DNA from: Ancylobacter sonchi
GTDB taxonomy: Bacteria > Pseudomonadota > Alphaproteobacteria > Rhizobiales > Xanthobacteraceae
Reading direction: 5' to 3'
Assembly: GCF_018390695.1 (NCBI RefSeq)
Contig: NZ_JAHBGF010000013.1
Coordinates: 1 to 64,000 of the forward strand
DNA: 64,000 nucleotides
Within the stretch, counting starts at the first letter, position 1. Each line of letters starts with the position of its first letter. The notes under the pieces were generated by a model. That model was not told the DNA's origin, did no database searches, and saw only the letters and a list, made by a program, of their open reading frames with translations. A program made the translations under genes and the position numbers. Of this stretch, positions 8,481-17,500 are shown one piece after another.

Positions 8481-9902
8481 TCAGGGCTGGTTTTCGGCGG
8501 CTTCGATCCCGGTCGCCTCGCCACTCAGGGCAGGATCTCCAGGCTCCTCTGGAAGCGGCAGGCCCACCTTCAACGTGTCGCCAGGTTCGATCGGGGTTGT
8601 TTCCGTGGCGTCCATCTCGGAGAGCTCGGCTCCACTGCCCCGCACGATCACATAGCTTGGCTCGAGGCGAAGCGACCGACTACGCTCGATATAGCGGTGG
8701 GGCGCCGACACTCCGGCTTCGTACAGCAATTGCTGCGCCGTCTTTATCTTTTGAAGCGTGTCATCGAGCTTCGCCTGGGTCGTGCGCAATTCCGCCGTCA
8801 GTTCGTTCGTTCGCGTGTTCTTCAGATCGATCATGGAAATGTCGGCCCGGCTTGCATCCTGCCTGACGCGCAGGAGTTCCGTCTCCAGCCGCAGCTTGTC
8901 ACCCTGGATCTGCGCAATGGTGCGCTCAAGTCCGAGTTGCCGTGAGGAAACCGCATAGCCCTTCTCGACAAGCCCGGTGATCGCCTGAAGCTCCTGGTTC
9001 ACCAGGGTCATCTGCCTGTCTTGGGCGGCGATCTGCCCTTGCAACGTCTGGGCTTCCTTCTCAAGGAAGGATTTCAGCTGAACCAGCGCGTTAGTCTGCG
9101 CCACCATCGCTTCACGGCGGCCAACGAAAATCTGGCGCTCCTGTCGTATCAGCAGGAGAATACGACTGTCGTCGCCGCGCTTCATCACCTCAGCGGGGAA
9201 GCTGACATTATCTAGCCCGTCGAGTTCGGATTGCAGGCGACCGAGCCTGGCGCGCAGCGCATCGCGCTCCTGCCCCAGCAGAATGAGTTCGCCCTGGCCG
9301 GCAATGACATCGCGTCCCAGACGGAGCAGACCAGCGTCGGCGGGCCGCTGGATTCCGCCGGCGATCGCGATCGCCTGCAAGACAGTAAGCTTCGGACGAT
9401 ACGGATACGGGCCAGGTCGCATCACATCGCCGGTAGCGTAGAACGGACGGAACTCGGAGACCTCGACAGCCACGCGAGGCGCCTCGACGAGCCCCATCAG
9501 TTGCTGCAGGCCCTCGCCGATCTCGCGCCCGATCTCACTCGAGGTGCGGCCGGCCGCCTCGACGGTGCCGATCAGTGGCAGGTTGAGCCGGCCTTCTGGA
9601 TTGATGGAAAACTCTCCGGCCATCGGGGTCCATTCGAAGATCTCATCCTGCGTGGCGCGCCACTCCAGCACTTTGAGCCGTATCTTGTCCTCGGGACCCA
9701 AGCGGTATTCCCGCCCCCCTGCGGCGGGTGGTGGATCGTCTGCCATGGCGGAGCCGGTGAACAGGAAAAGCAGCACCATGGCGAGGCTGGCCTGCCACCG
9801 TGTCGCTGCAAGCGGAGCAGAGCCCCCGTTCATGGAGGGCTTGGATGGCCGCCCTTCTGACAACTGGGCCGAGAATTCGCATATCCGAGGTTGAGCGGTC
9901 AT
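8481..9902 (-). CDS. polysaccharide export protein, ExoF-like
   Basis: 473 residues. A hydrophobic signal-like segment (about 36-54, ending in SAMA) is followed by a polysaccharide export domain (about 62-155; REYRLGPEDKIRL is characteristic), an SLBB-type region (about 155-205) and a long coiled-coil region (about 205-385). This layout is that of ExoF-type outer-membrane or periplasmic components of exopolysaccharide export. ATG at 9902 follows the upstream GT2 stop by one base (TGA-G-ATG), implying translational coupling. An internal ATG at 9833 would give a shorter leader but has no ribosome-binding site. Likely to act with the adjacent glycosyltransferases. Confidence 0.85.
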   Translation of the reverse strand: MTAQPRICEFSAQLSEGRPSKPSMNGGSAPLAATRWQASLAMVLLFLFTGSAMADDPPPAAGGREYRLGPEDKIRLKVLEWRATQDEIFEWTPMAGEFSINPEGRLNLPLIGTVEAAGRTSSEIGREIGEGLQQLMGLVEAPRVAVEVSEFRPFYATGDVMRPGPYPYRPKLTVLQAIAIAGGIQRPADAGLLRLGRDVIAGQGELILLGQERDALRARLGRLQSELDGLDNVSFPAEVMKRGDDSRILLLIRQERQIFVGRREAMVAQTNALVQLKSFLEKEAQTLQGQIAAQDRQMTLVNQELQAITGLVEKGYAVSSRQLGLERTIAQIQGDKLRLETELLRVRQDASRADISMIDLKNTRTNELTAELRTTQAKLDDTLQKIKTAQQLLYEAGVSAPHRYIERSRSLRLEPSYVIVRGSGAELSEMDATETTPIEPGDTLKVGLPLPEEPGDPALSGEATGIEAAENQP

Positions 9903-9903
9903 C

Positions 9904-10779
9904 TCACTTCAGTTCCAGCACATATTCCGGTTCGATCCGTCCGGCGATCAGGTGCCTGGCGCCGATCAAATTCCCTTTAAGCCTGCCGCGCCTATCGATG
10001 TGGGGTTCGGGAAACAGGCTTTTGGCCAGGTTGGCTGCGAGGTTTCGGAAGATCAGGTCTGCTGCGAAACCAACTGGCATGGTACCTTTGCGTGCCAGAT
10101 AGACCGGGTTCACCATCTGGGAATAGCCGAACCGCACACCACTGACGCGCCCGCTCCTTATGCCGAGATGAACCCCCCGCAGCGAACTCAGTCGGACCAC
10201 GCGCCCGTGCCGGCGTAGTTGTGCTGTGAAGTCGATATCTTCCTGCCATCCATAAAGCGCCAGCTTTTCGTCGAAACGCACCGCACCTATGGCGCTCGTC
10301 CGGATAGACATGTTGCATCCATATGCGCCGAGATGATCAACCGGATCGTGAAAGGGGGGCGGGCTGGACGCAGCATGCTGCAAGATCCTGATTGCTTCCT
10401 CGAAGGAGCACGCCTTGTCATGCGCGCCATCGTACAGAACGTCCCCCATCAACACGGAATATTCATTGTGTAATTCGAACTCATCGACGACATTTTTTAT
10501 GTAATCGTCTGATGGAACAAAATCATCATCGAAGAACGTGATGATATCGAATCCACCTATGGACTGAGATAGAGCGCGATTTCGCTGAGCACATAATCCT
10601 CGACCACCGAATACCATTGAAATCGGATAAGAATGCGACGTCTCTTGCTCGACATGGCCTTCGTCGGGTGCCGTGACGAAAACATGATCGGGCAGTCGAC
10701 TCTGGCTTTCGAGATGAGAGAGGAGGCGGCTTGCAACGGCCTTGCGTCCCAGCGTTGGAATGACGACAGCAAGCTTCAT
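9904..10779 (-). CDS. glycosyltransferase family 2
   Basis: About 291 residues from ATG at 10779 (an in-frame start at 10788 is also possible). GT-A fold features are visible: N-terminal KLAVVIPTLGR, the nucleotide-sugar metal site FFDDDF and a later GWQEDIDF acidic motif typical of inverting GT2 enzymes. It should transfer a sugar from a nucleotide donor during exopolysaccharide assembly at the cytoplasmic face of the membrane. It is the first gene of the two-gene unit with the ExoF-like exporter, and it faces a GT4 gene across a 310-bp divergent region. Confidence 0.87.
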   Translation of the reverse strand: MKLAVVIPTLGRKAVASRLLSHLESQSRLPDHVFVTAPDEGHVEQETSHSYPISMVFGGRGLCAQRNRALSQSIGGFDIITFFDDDFVPSDDYIKNVVDEFELHNEYSVLMGDVLYDGAHDKACSFEEAIRILQHAASSPPPFHDPVDHLGAYGCNMSIRTSAIGAVRFDEKLALYGWQEDIDFTAQLRRHGRVVRLSSLRGVHLGIRSGRVSGVRFGYSQMVNPVYLARKGTMPVGFAADLIFRNLAANLAKSLFPEPHIDRRGRLKGNLIGARHLIAGRIEPEYVLELK

Positions 10780-11089
10780 GCGGAGCACTCGCGTTTCAAG
10801 CCTGCCAGGGGGCCGGCGATGGGTGAACGTTCATCGCGAAAGATAGGCAGACACGAAAGCCGGGAGGCGCGAGGCAGGCGATGCCATCGGCATCAATTCG
10901 GCTAAGGACGTTCCTCCAAAGGACTAAGGCCCGCCAATAGGTGCAAGACGCACACGAACAGCGATTGGTAGCAAAACGATTTCGCCCGCGCGGCACCTCA
11001 CTTCGCCATTTCGATGCGGACCGTCGGATGTACGCTCCGGATGAACGCTCCGTGCGGTTTGAGCCCCTCCATCAAGCGAGTGACGACAC
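10780..11089. promoter_or_regulatory. divergent promoter region of the polysaccharide genes
   Basis: About 310 bp lie between the divergent GT2/exporter unit and the GT4 gene. No gene is supported inside. It presumably holds both promoters, but I could not identify convincing -35/-10 elements or an operator. Confidence 0.4.
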
Positions 11090-12337
11090 ATGAGCGACGT
11101 TGCGGTCGATCTGCCTGTCGCTGCCTCCCCAATTCGTGCGGTCGAAACAGCTGAGCTGGCCGCTCCTTTCAGACTCGACACATCAACGCAGACCGGTATG
11201 GGCCGCGTCGCCATTGTACATGACTGGTGCCCCTCGTTCCGGGGGGGCGAACGTGTATTGGCCGAGCTCTGCAAGATCATGGGGGGAAGGGACGTTTACA
11301 CGTTGTTCGACTTTTTATCCCCCGAGGTGAAAAACGAATTCTTTCCTGATATTTCATTCCACACGTCGGTCGCCAACCAATTGCCTGGTGTAAGACGCTA
11401 TTACAGATCACTCTTCTTTCTCTGCCCGTTCCTGATCGAACAGTTCAATGTGACCGAGTATGATGCCGTCATCACGTCATCGGCAGCGTTTGCGCGAGGT
11501 GTCCTGACTCGACCCGATCAGCCGCATGTGTGCTACGTGCACAGCCCGGTCCGCTATGCTTGGGACGAACAGTTCTCCTATCTGAGCGAGGGTCGGCTGG
11601 GCTATGGCCCGAAGGGGCTGCTGTTTCGGCACATGCTCCATAATCTGCGGATCTGGGATACCCGCACGGCGCATGGGCCAGATGTGATGCTGGCGAACTC
11701 ATGCTATGTGAGAGATCGGATCCGGCGCATCTACGGGCGAGACGCACAGGTGGTGCATCCTCCCGTTCCGATGGATCATTCCGGCCGTGAATTCATTGCA
11801 AAAAAAGATGATTACTATGTAACGGCTTCGTTTCTCGCCCCTTACAAGCGCACAGATCTCGTCATTCGTGCTTTCAACGACATGCCAGGCCGGAAGCTTC
11901 TGGTAGTTGGCGATGGCCAGCAAGCACGCTCCCTCCGTTCGTTGGCCACGGGCGACAATATCGAATTCGCGGGATACTTGCCCCGCCTCGACTACGTCGC
12001 CGCCGTCGGTCAAGCTAGGGCGCTGCTCTTCGCGGGTTGCGAGGATTTCGGCATCGCAATGGCTGAAGCCCAAGCCTATGGCACACCGGTAATCGCATTC
12101 GACCGGGGCGGTGCCCGTGACATCGTGCAACCGCTAGGCGGCGCTTCGAATCCCACTGGTCTGCTCTTCAAGCAGCAAACCGTTGAGGCGGTGCGGGAAG
12201 CGGTCGAGCAGTTCGAACGCCGAGAGCGCGAGATTTCGCCGGTAGCATGCCGGCTCAACGCGACTCGCTTCTCGCCGGAGCGCTTCCGGCTGGAGATCGG
12301 ACGGGCTGTAGAGATGGCGGTTAACATGTGCCGTTGA
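11090..12337 (+). CDS. glycosyltransferase family 4
   Basis: 415 residues, GT-B fold. A variable leader of about 36 residues precedes MGRVAIVHDW, so ATG at 11198 is an alternative start. The N-terminal acceptor domain carries the early FRGGERVL loop, and the C-terminal donor domain carries the E-x7-E motif EDFGIAMAE. Such enzymes add mannose, glucose or similar residues from nucleotide sugars to a lipid-linked oligosaccharide. It is divergent from the GT2/exporter unit, so it likely belongs to the same exopolysaccharide pathway. Confidence 0.85.
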   Translation: MSDVAVDLPVAASPIRAVETAELAAPFRLDTSTQTGMGRVAIVHDWCPSFRGGERVLAELCKIMGGRDVYTLFDFLSPEVKNEFFPDISFHTSVANQLPGVRRYYRSLFFLCPFLIEQFNVTEYDAVITSSAAFARGVLTRPDQPHVCYVHSPVRYAWDEQFSYLSEGRLGYGPKGLLFRHMLHNLRIWDTRTAHGPDVMLANSCYVRDRIRRIYGRDAQVVHPPVPMDHSGREFIAKKDDYYVTASFLAPYKRTDLVIRAFNDMPGRKLLVVGDGQQARSLRSLATGDNIEFAGYLPRLDYVAAVGQARALLFAGCEDFGIAMAEAQAYGTPVIAFDRGGARDIVQPLGGASNPTGLLFKQQTVEAVREAVEQFERREREISPVACRLNATRFSPERFRLEIGRAVEMAVNMCR

Positions 12338-12369
12338 GCGCGGCACGTCCAATAAACCACCGAAGGTGC

Positions 12370-13539
12370 TCAGGCGAGTGCCGCTTGTTCCGCATGGTTG
12401 GGTACCATGGAGAGTATGTTCGCCTCCGGAGCCGTCAGACCATCTACGAACGCCATCGCCTGCAGATATGCCTGCGCGGAGTCGTTCCACGAAAATCGGG
12501 TAGCGCGTAGACGCCCGGCGGCAATCAGTCGGGCGCGCAAGCCGGGCTCACGCTTTAGCCGCCTGAGGCGGTCCAGCCAGGCTTCGGGATCGGTGGGAGA
12601 GGCATAGAGCGCAGCATGTCCGCACACCTCCGGCATGCTTGCCCGATCCGACGTCACCACCGCGCATCCTATCGTCATCGCTTCCAGGAGCGGAAGGCCA
12701 AAGCCTTCGGTAAAGGAAGGAAACGCCAGACAAAGCGAATCCTGCAAGAGCGCCGTGAGGGCTTCGTCTGGCAGCCGCCCAAGCCAGTGCACATTCCCTG
12801 CCGAGACGGCTACGCCATCGTGGTGAAGAACATGCGGATCGACCTGACCGACAATGGCGAGCCGCAGGCTTTCGGCTGCCAGTTTATCGGCGATGCCGAG
12901 CAGCAAGGACATGTTCTTGTGAGGGGCTGGACTACCGACGAGGACAACCGTGTCCGGCCCCGCCACGGAAAGTGTGGCCTCGCTGTGCCGACCCTGCCAT
13001 TGCAAGGCATGCTCGTATCCATTCGGCGCGACCATGAGTTTGGATGATGCGCACAACTCGCGCCCCACCAATTCATTGGCCGAATGCTGAGATACAGTCG
13101 CAATCATCTTCGACAATCGGCCAAGAAGCGGAACCATAGCCAGTTGTAGCAGCCGAAACGGCAGCGAATAGCTCGCAGGAAAGCTGCGGGTATTCACATC
13201 GTGGATGCACGCAATCTGCTTGCGGTGACAGACGGGACCGCTGTTACCAAGGCTGAGCAGGCCCCCTCGCAATCCTCGAGGTAGGGCAAATTGCTCCCAG
13301 AGATGACCGGATGCGAAAGGCCCGCGAACCGGGCCACTATGGCGCAGACGAATGGCCGACAATTTAGGAAGCGCCACCGTACCGGCTGGTACAACCAGCT
13401 CGACATCGAGATTCTGCGCCAACGGCTCGGCGGCGGCAATCTTGCGGTCCAGCGCCTGGACGATCTCGCTAGCGTAACGTTGCACGCCTGTGACCTTTTG
13501 GGTCAGAAAACGACCATTGATGGCCCAGTGACGTCTCAT
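12370..13539 (-). CDS. glycosyltransferase family 4 (paralogue A)
   Basis: 389 residues from ATG at 13539, chosen because GAGG lies 6 nt upstream and the protein then begins at the conserved MRRHWAING. Longer in-frame starts up to 13788 would overlap the divergent neighbour and look non-homologous. GT-B fold with the E-x7-E motif EGFGLPLLE. It is clearly paralogous to the divergent gene to its right: RHWAING/RHWTING, RGGLLS, ACIHDV and ATVS/TTVS blocks match in order. Probably acts in exopolysaccharide repeat-unit assembly. Confidence 0.82.
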   Translation of the reverse strand: MRRHWAINGRFLTQKVTGVQRYASEIVQALDRKIAAAEPLAQNLDVELVVPAGTVALPKLSAIRLRHSGPVRGPFASGHLWEQFALPRGLRGGLLSLGNSGPVCHRKQIACIHDVNTRSFPASYSLPFRLLQLAMVPLLGRLSKMIATVSQHSANELVGRELCASSKLMVAPNGYEHALQWQGRHSEATLSVAGPDTVVLVGSPAPHKNMSLLLGIADKLAAESLRLAIVGQVDPHVLHHDGVAVSAGNVHWLGRLPDEALTALLQDSLCLAFPSFTEGFGLPLLEAMTIGCAVVTSDRASMPEVCGHAALYASPTDPEAWLDRLRRLKREPGLRARLIAAGRLRATRFSWNDSAQAYLQAMAFVDGLTAPEANILSMVPNHAEQAALA

Positions 13540-13786
13540 GACCATCCTCGCGACATTCCTGGCCACCCGTGTCCTGCCCGTCATTGTGCAGGTGCGGCAT
13601 TTCCGACGCCGCACAACGAAGGTGTTGGAAGGCTGACCAAAGGAGCCGCGTACGTTCGTTCGGTGGCGCGAACTACCGTTTTGGCGTGCAGCCTGGCTCA
13701 ATGTGCCGGCAGGCCAGACGGTTCGAGTTGAGAGGATCGTGCCGGAGACAGGGCGTCTACCCCACCGCAACGAAACGGCGCAATTC

Positions 13787-14935
13787 ATGTTCCGACCTTA
13801 TCGCGACGAACTCGACCGGCCCCGCGAAGCACGGGACCCCGCCGCCGTCCGGCACTGGACCATCAATGGCGATTTCACCACGCTCAGTCCCATGGGCGTG
13901 GCTCGTTATGCGCGCGAGGTTACGCTGGCGCTCGATGCGCTCGTGATCGAGAAGCATCCGTTGACACGGAATCTGCGTCTCAATCTTGTCGCTCCTCGCC
14001 CCCCTACCGACCCGCTGCCATTGCAGGCCATAGCCACGCAGATAGCTCCCGAATATTCTCGGCCGAGGTTGCCGCAATTCTGGGTTCAGCTACAGCTGCC
14101 GAGGCATGTGAGGGGCGGCCTTCTCAGCTTCTGCAATCTGGCGCCGGTGATGGTGCGCCGACAGGTCGCCTGCATCCATGACGTGCAGACGCTTACATCG
14201 CCGCACAGCTATTCACGCGGCTTTCGGTGGGCGCACCGTGTCATCCTTCCCGTGTTGGGCCGAAGAGCGAGCGCTATCACGACCGTATCGAATCTGTCGC
14301 GCGACGAACTGGTGCGCCATGGCGTGGCGCCGGCAGAGAAGATCGTCGTCACTTATAACGGCGCCGATCATGCGAAGGGCTGGCGCCCGGAACGCTCCCA
14401 CCAGGATTTTGGAACGACACGTCCTTTCGTGCTGTGCCTGCTGCGCAACCAGGTCCACAAGAACCCGGAATTGCTCCTGCGTCTTGCCCAGCCACTAGAA
14501 GTGATCGGCGTCGACATGATGATCATGGGTGAGCTCGACGCAGAACTCACCGAGCGCCTGCGGATGTCGGGCGCGCAAAATGTGCGTGTACTCGGCCGGA
14601 TCAGCGACGACGATTTCGCCGCTGCCCTTTCGCGAGCGCTTTGCTTCCTGCTCCCTTCTCGGGCGGAAGGCTTCGGTCTTCCGGCGGTAGAAGCGATGAT
14701 GTGGGGGTGCCCGGTCGTTGCGTCCACATCCCCCTGTTTACCCGAGGTTTGTGGCAGTGCTGCCCTGTTCGCCGATCCAGATGATACCACGGCTTGGATC
14801 TCCGCGATCGCTCGGCTGCTCGCGTCACCTGAGTTGCACCAACGTTTCTCCTCCGCTGGCCGCAAGCGAGCGAATGAATTCAACTGGCGGCGCGTTGCCG
14901 TTGCATATCTAACACTCATGGCCGAGATCGACTGA
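13787..14935 (+). CDS. glycosyltransferase family 4 (paralogue B)
   Basis: 382 residues from ATG at 13787. A GTG at 13703 would add 28 residues, and neither start has a strong ribosome-binding site. GT-B fold with E-x7-E motif EGFGLPAVE. Shares ordered blocks with the divergent neighbour at 12370-13539 (see that entry), indicating a duplication followed by inversion. Likely to add another sugar of the same exopolysaccharide. Confidence 0.82.
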   Translation: MFRPYRDELDRPREARDPAAVRHWTINGDFTTLSPMGVARYAREVTLALDALVIEKHPLTRNLRLNLVAPRPPTDPLPLQAIATQIAPEYSRPRLPQFWVQLQLPRHVRGGLLSFCNLAPVMVRRQVACIHDVQTLTSPHSYSRGFRWAHRVILPVLGRRASAITTVSNLSRDELVRHGVAPAEKIVVTYNGADHAKGWRPERSHQDFGTTRPFVLCLLRNQVHKNPELLLRLAQPLEVIGVDMMIMGELDAELTERLRMSGAQNVRVLGRISDDDFAAALSRALCFLLPSRAEGFGLPAVEAMMWGCPVVASTSPCLPEVCGSAALFADPDDTTAWISAIARLLASPELHQRFSSAGRKRANEFNWRRVAVAYLTLMAEID

Positions 14936-15024
14936 CGTTGCCTCCAATTTCTATCCAGCTGCGAGTCCGTCCCGGCGACTTTATTTTAGCTCTCGAGTGG
15001 GCTGAACGGCGGGGGCAGACGCGG

Positions 15025-15250
15025 AGCCATTCACTGTGCTTAGCATCAGACTCTGCCTCCTCCCGGACAGCGACGTGCCCGCCACCAGTACCGGGCTTCC
15101 CCAGGTGCAGTCGCCTACGACCGCAAGCATCCGGAAGCGCCGGCCGTCGGTCATCTGACCGGCAACGAAGTCGAGCGGCCCGCGCTCGTTCAGTTTCATC
15201 GGGATCATCACCAGCGCGCATGTGTCGCGGTTCCAGATGGCCGACCACAG
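15025..15250 (-). pseudogene. IS3-family transposase remnant
   Basis: A minus-strand frame contains LNERGPLDFVAGQMTDGRR, then RMLAVVGDCTW and VAGTSLSG. This matches the DDE integrase core of IS3-family OrfB proteins, which normally read like LDFVSDQL-TDGRRFRIL-TVVDDCTRE. The DDE core is truncated on both sides and has unusual substitutions (VVGDC for VVDDC). No inverted repeats or OrfA are visible. It lies at the boundary between the polysaccharide genes and the sugar-acid locus. The rest of 14936-15302 shows nothing else. Confidence 0.7.
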
Positions 15251-15302
15251 CGCCCTCCCTCCGGAGCGACCGATGCCCCCAGAAATGCGGACTGGATTTT
15301 CA

Positions 15303-16205
15303 TCAGACCCTGAATGTCTGCTCAGCGATCCCCACGAAACCCGTTTGCAGGGCGAAGAGCGAGCCGGAGAGCGGGGCCGCTTCCAGCAGCGGAGCCGTAA
15401 GATCCTGCCGCGCACTGGTCGCGAAAAGAACAGCCAGCCCCTGCCCTCCAAAGGCAACACTCGTGAGGCGCGGTACCGGCAAAGGCATCACAAGCACGCG
15501 GTCACCTTCTGACGAGAAGCGGGTGATCCGCCAGCCATCCCAGTGCGCCACCCAGACGCCCCCGTCGGCGTCAACGGTCAGTCCGTCTGGATATCCCTCG
15601 TCGATCGCCATCTCGGAGAAAACCCGGCGGTTGCAGAGACCGACGACATCGGGCGCGAGATCATAGGCAAGGATCCGCCGTCCAACACTGTCGCTGAGAT
15701 AGAGCACATCTCCGCCCGGCGAGAAGGCCGGTCCGTTGACCACGGTGAAGCCGCTATCCGCCAGCACGGGAGGCGATCCCGGAACCCAGCACCACAGCGC
15801 CCCTCTCGGGTCGCGCTCGGCGAGATCGCTCGTACCGATCCACAGGCGTCCCCACCGGTCGATCTTGGCATCATTGTAGCCGATGCCGCTGCGTCGCGCT
15901 TCGGGATGGCAGAGCGGTTCCATGCCGTCCGTCGCCCAGTCGTACAGCCACAGGCCGTCGGAGGCGCTCAGGACGAGGCGGCCGGGGGCCTCCCCGGCCA
16001 CGATGGCACCCAGCGGCGGCGGCCGAACGATCCGGCGGGTCTCGACCCTCCCCTCGCCGTCCCTGCGGTGCAGGCGGGCGAGGGCGAGGTCGAGCCAATA
16101 GAGGTGGCCATCCACTGGATGCCAAAGCGGCGACTCGCCGAGTGCATCCCCGGTTTCAGCGGCGACCCGGAAGGTCGGGCGTGAGGAGGTCGGTTCGCTG
16201 GTCAT
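15303..16205 (-). CDS. SMP-30/gluconolactonase-family lactonase
   Basis: 300 residues, six-bladed propeller family. Metal-ligand regions are visible: GESPLWHP near residue 23, NDAKIDRWGRLWIG in the middle, NGPAFSPGG and DGLTVDADGGVW further on. Family members hydrolyse sugar lactones to aldonic acids in the cytoplasm. It is the last gene of a minus-strand series with a dehydratase and an ABC importer, so the likely role is the lactone-opening step of the local sugar oxidation route. The precise lactone is unknown. Confidence 0.85.
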   Translation of the reverse strand: MTSEPTSSRPTFRVAAETGDALGESPLWHPVDGHLYWLDLALARLHRRDGEGRVETRRIVRPPPLGAIVAGEAPGRLVLSASDGLWLYDWATDGMEPLCHPEARRSGIGYNDAKIDRWGRLWIGTSDLAERDPRGALWCWVPGSPPVLADSGFTVVNGPAFSPGGDVLYLSDSVGRRILAYDLAPDVVGLCNRRVFSEMAIDEGYPDGLTVDADGGVWVAHWDGWRITRFSSEGDRVLVMPLPVPRLTSVAFGGQGLAVLFATSARQDLTAPLLEAAPLSGSLFALQTGFVGIAEQTFRV

Positions 16206-16226
16206 CGTCCGCCCTTCCCTCTTGCC

Positions 16227-17444
16227 TCAGGACGCCGCGTCCACCGCCGTTGCACCGGCCGTGCTGAAATCGTCCCCGGCGCGTGAGCGAAACAGGGTCC
16301 TCCCTCCGACGGAGATCTCCACGTCGACCCGGTATCGCTCCAGGGCGGCAGGGTCGATCTCGACCCCCAGACCCGGCGCCTCGGGTGCCGCGATCTCGCC
16401 ATTGCCGTCGCGCTCGATGTGGTTGGCCGTCAACTCCACCGCGAGTGGCTGCAGCGCCACCGGAAATTCGCAGAGCGTGGCCTCGGCTACGCCGGCGAAG
16501 GGCTGGAGCGAGGCGCTCAGTGCGAGGTTCGAGGTGAAGGTGTGGTTCACATAGGTGACGCCCTTGGCACGCGCATGGTCGGCCACCCGCTTGGCCGGGC
16601 CGATGCCGCCGATGCGCCCGCAATCGATCTGCACATAACCGATGCCGCCGAAATCGATGAGGTTGCGGGCCATGTGGAAATTATGAGCGCCTTCGCCACC
16701 GGCCATTTTCACCGTGCCGCGCGCGGCGAGCGCGGCATATTCGCCATAGGCGCTGGCAGCGAACGGCTCTTCCAGCCATGTGGCGCGCGCCGCCTCGAGG
16801 GCCGGAAGGCGCTCCGCCGCTCGCTCGACATCCTCACCGAAGATCTGGCCGACATCGACGAGGAGGATTCCGTCGGCGCCCAGTCCCTCGCGAGCGGCGA
16901 CGAAATGGTCGACATCCACCGCCAGCGTGCCGCGCCCGATCGGACCCCAGCCGAATTTCACGGCCCGAAACCCATCGGCGCGCGAGCGCCGGCCGCGCTC
17001 CAGCGTCTCCTGCGGCGTGTCGCCGAAAAGCTGAGAGGCATAAGGCGTCTTGCGACAGGAATGGTCATAGCCCAGTAGCTTCCAGACCGGCTCGCCGCGC
17101 GCCTTGCCGAGGAGGTCCCACAGCGCCATCTCGATGCCCGACCAGGTGTGCGCGGCCTGCAGCAGGTCCATGCTGTCATATTCGACCTGCGCGGCCATGC
17201 GGGCGATGTCCTGCGGCCCGTCGAGCCGCTGGCCGAGCACGGCGCTTCGGACCGGCTGGCAGGCGCCGTGCGACATCGGGCAGATGAAGGCGGCGATGGA
17301 AGGCAACGGAGCCGCTTCGCATTCGCCCCAACCGACATGGCCGGCGGCGGTGACACGCACAACGAGCGCGTCCTGGCTGCCATCAGCCGCGGTGGTGATC
17401 TCGGGCATGGCCAGATAGAAAAAATCGACGGCTTCGATCTTCAT
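16227..17444 (-). CDS. enolase-superfamily sugar-acid dehydratase/cycloisomerase (copy 1)
   Basis: 405 residues, mandelate racemase/muconate lactonizing enzyme architecture: N-terminal capping domain (1 to ~125) and a barrel with lysine motif VKFGWGP, metal ligands in LLVDVGQ, WLEEPF and GGEGAH, and a His-Asp dyad region (IDCGRIGG, VNHTF). Sugar-acid dehydratases of this superfamily turn aldonates into 2-keto-3-deoxy acids. Position between lactonase and ABC permease supports that role, though racemase or lactone cycloisomerase activity cannot be excluded. A second, distinct member lies at 26100-27269. Confidence 0.85.
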   Translation of the reverse strand: MKIEAVDFFYLAMPEITTAADGSQDALVVRVTAAGHVGWGECEAAPLPSIAAFICPMSHGACQPVRSAVLGQRLDGPQDIARMAAQVEYDSMDLLQAAHTWSGIEMALWDLLGKARGEPVWKLLGYDHSCRKTPYASQLFGDTPQETLERGRRSRADGFRAVKFGWGPIGRGTLAVDVDHFVAAREGLGADGILLVDVGQIFGEDVERAAERLPALEAARATWLEEPFAASAYGEYAALAARGTVKMAGGEGAHNFHMARNLIDFGGIGYVQIDCGRIGGIGPAKRVADHARAKGVTYVNHTFTSNLALSASLQPFAGVAEATLCEFPVALQPLAVELTANHIERDGNGEIAAPEAPGLGVEIDPAALERYRVDVEISVGGRTLFRSRAGDDFSTAGATAVDAAS

Positions 17445-17500
17445 AGGACGCGTCTTCTCTCAAAAGCAGAATGTTGGGTCGGGTGGCGCGGCGCGGTGTG

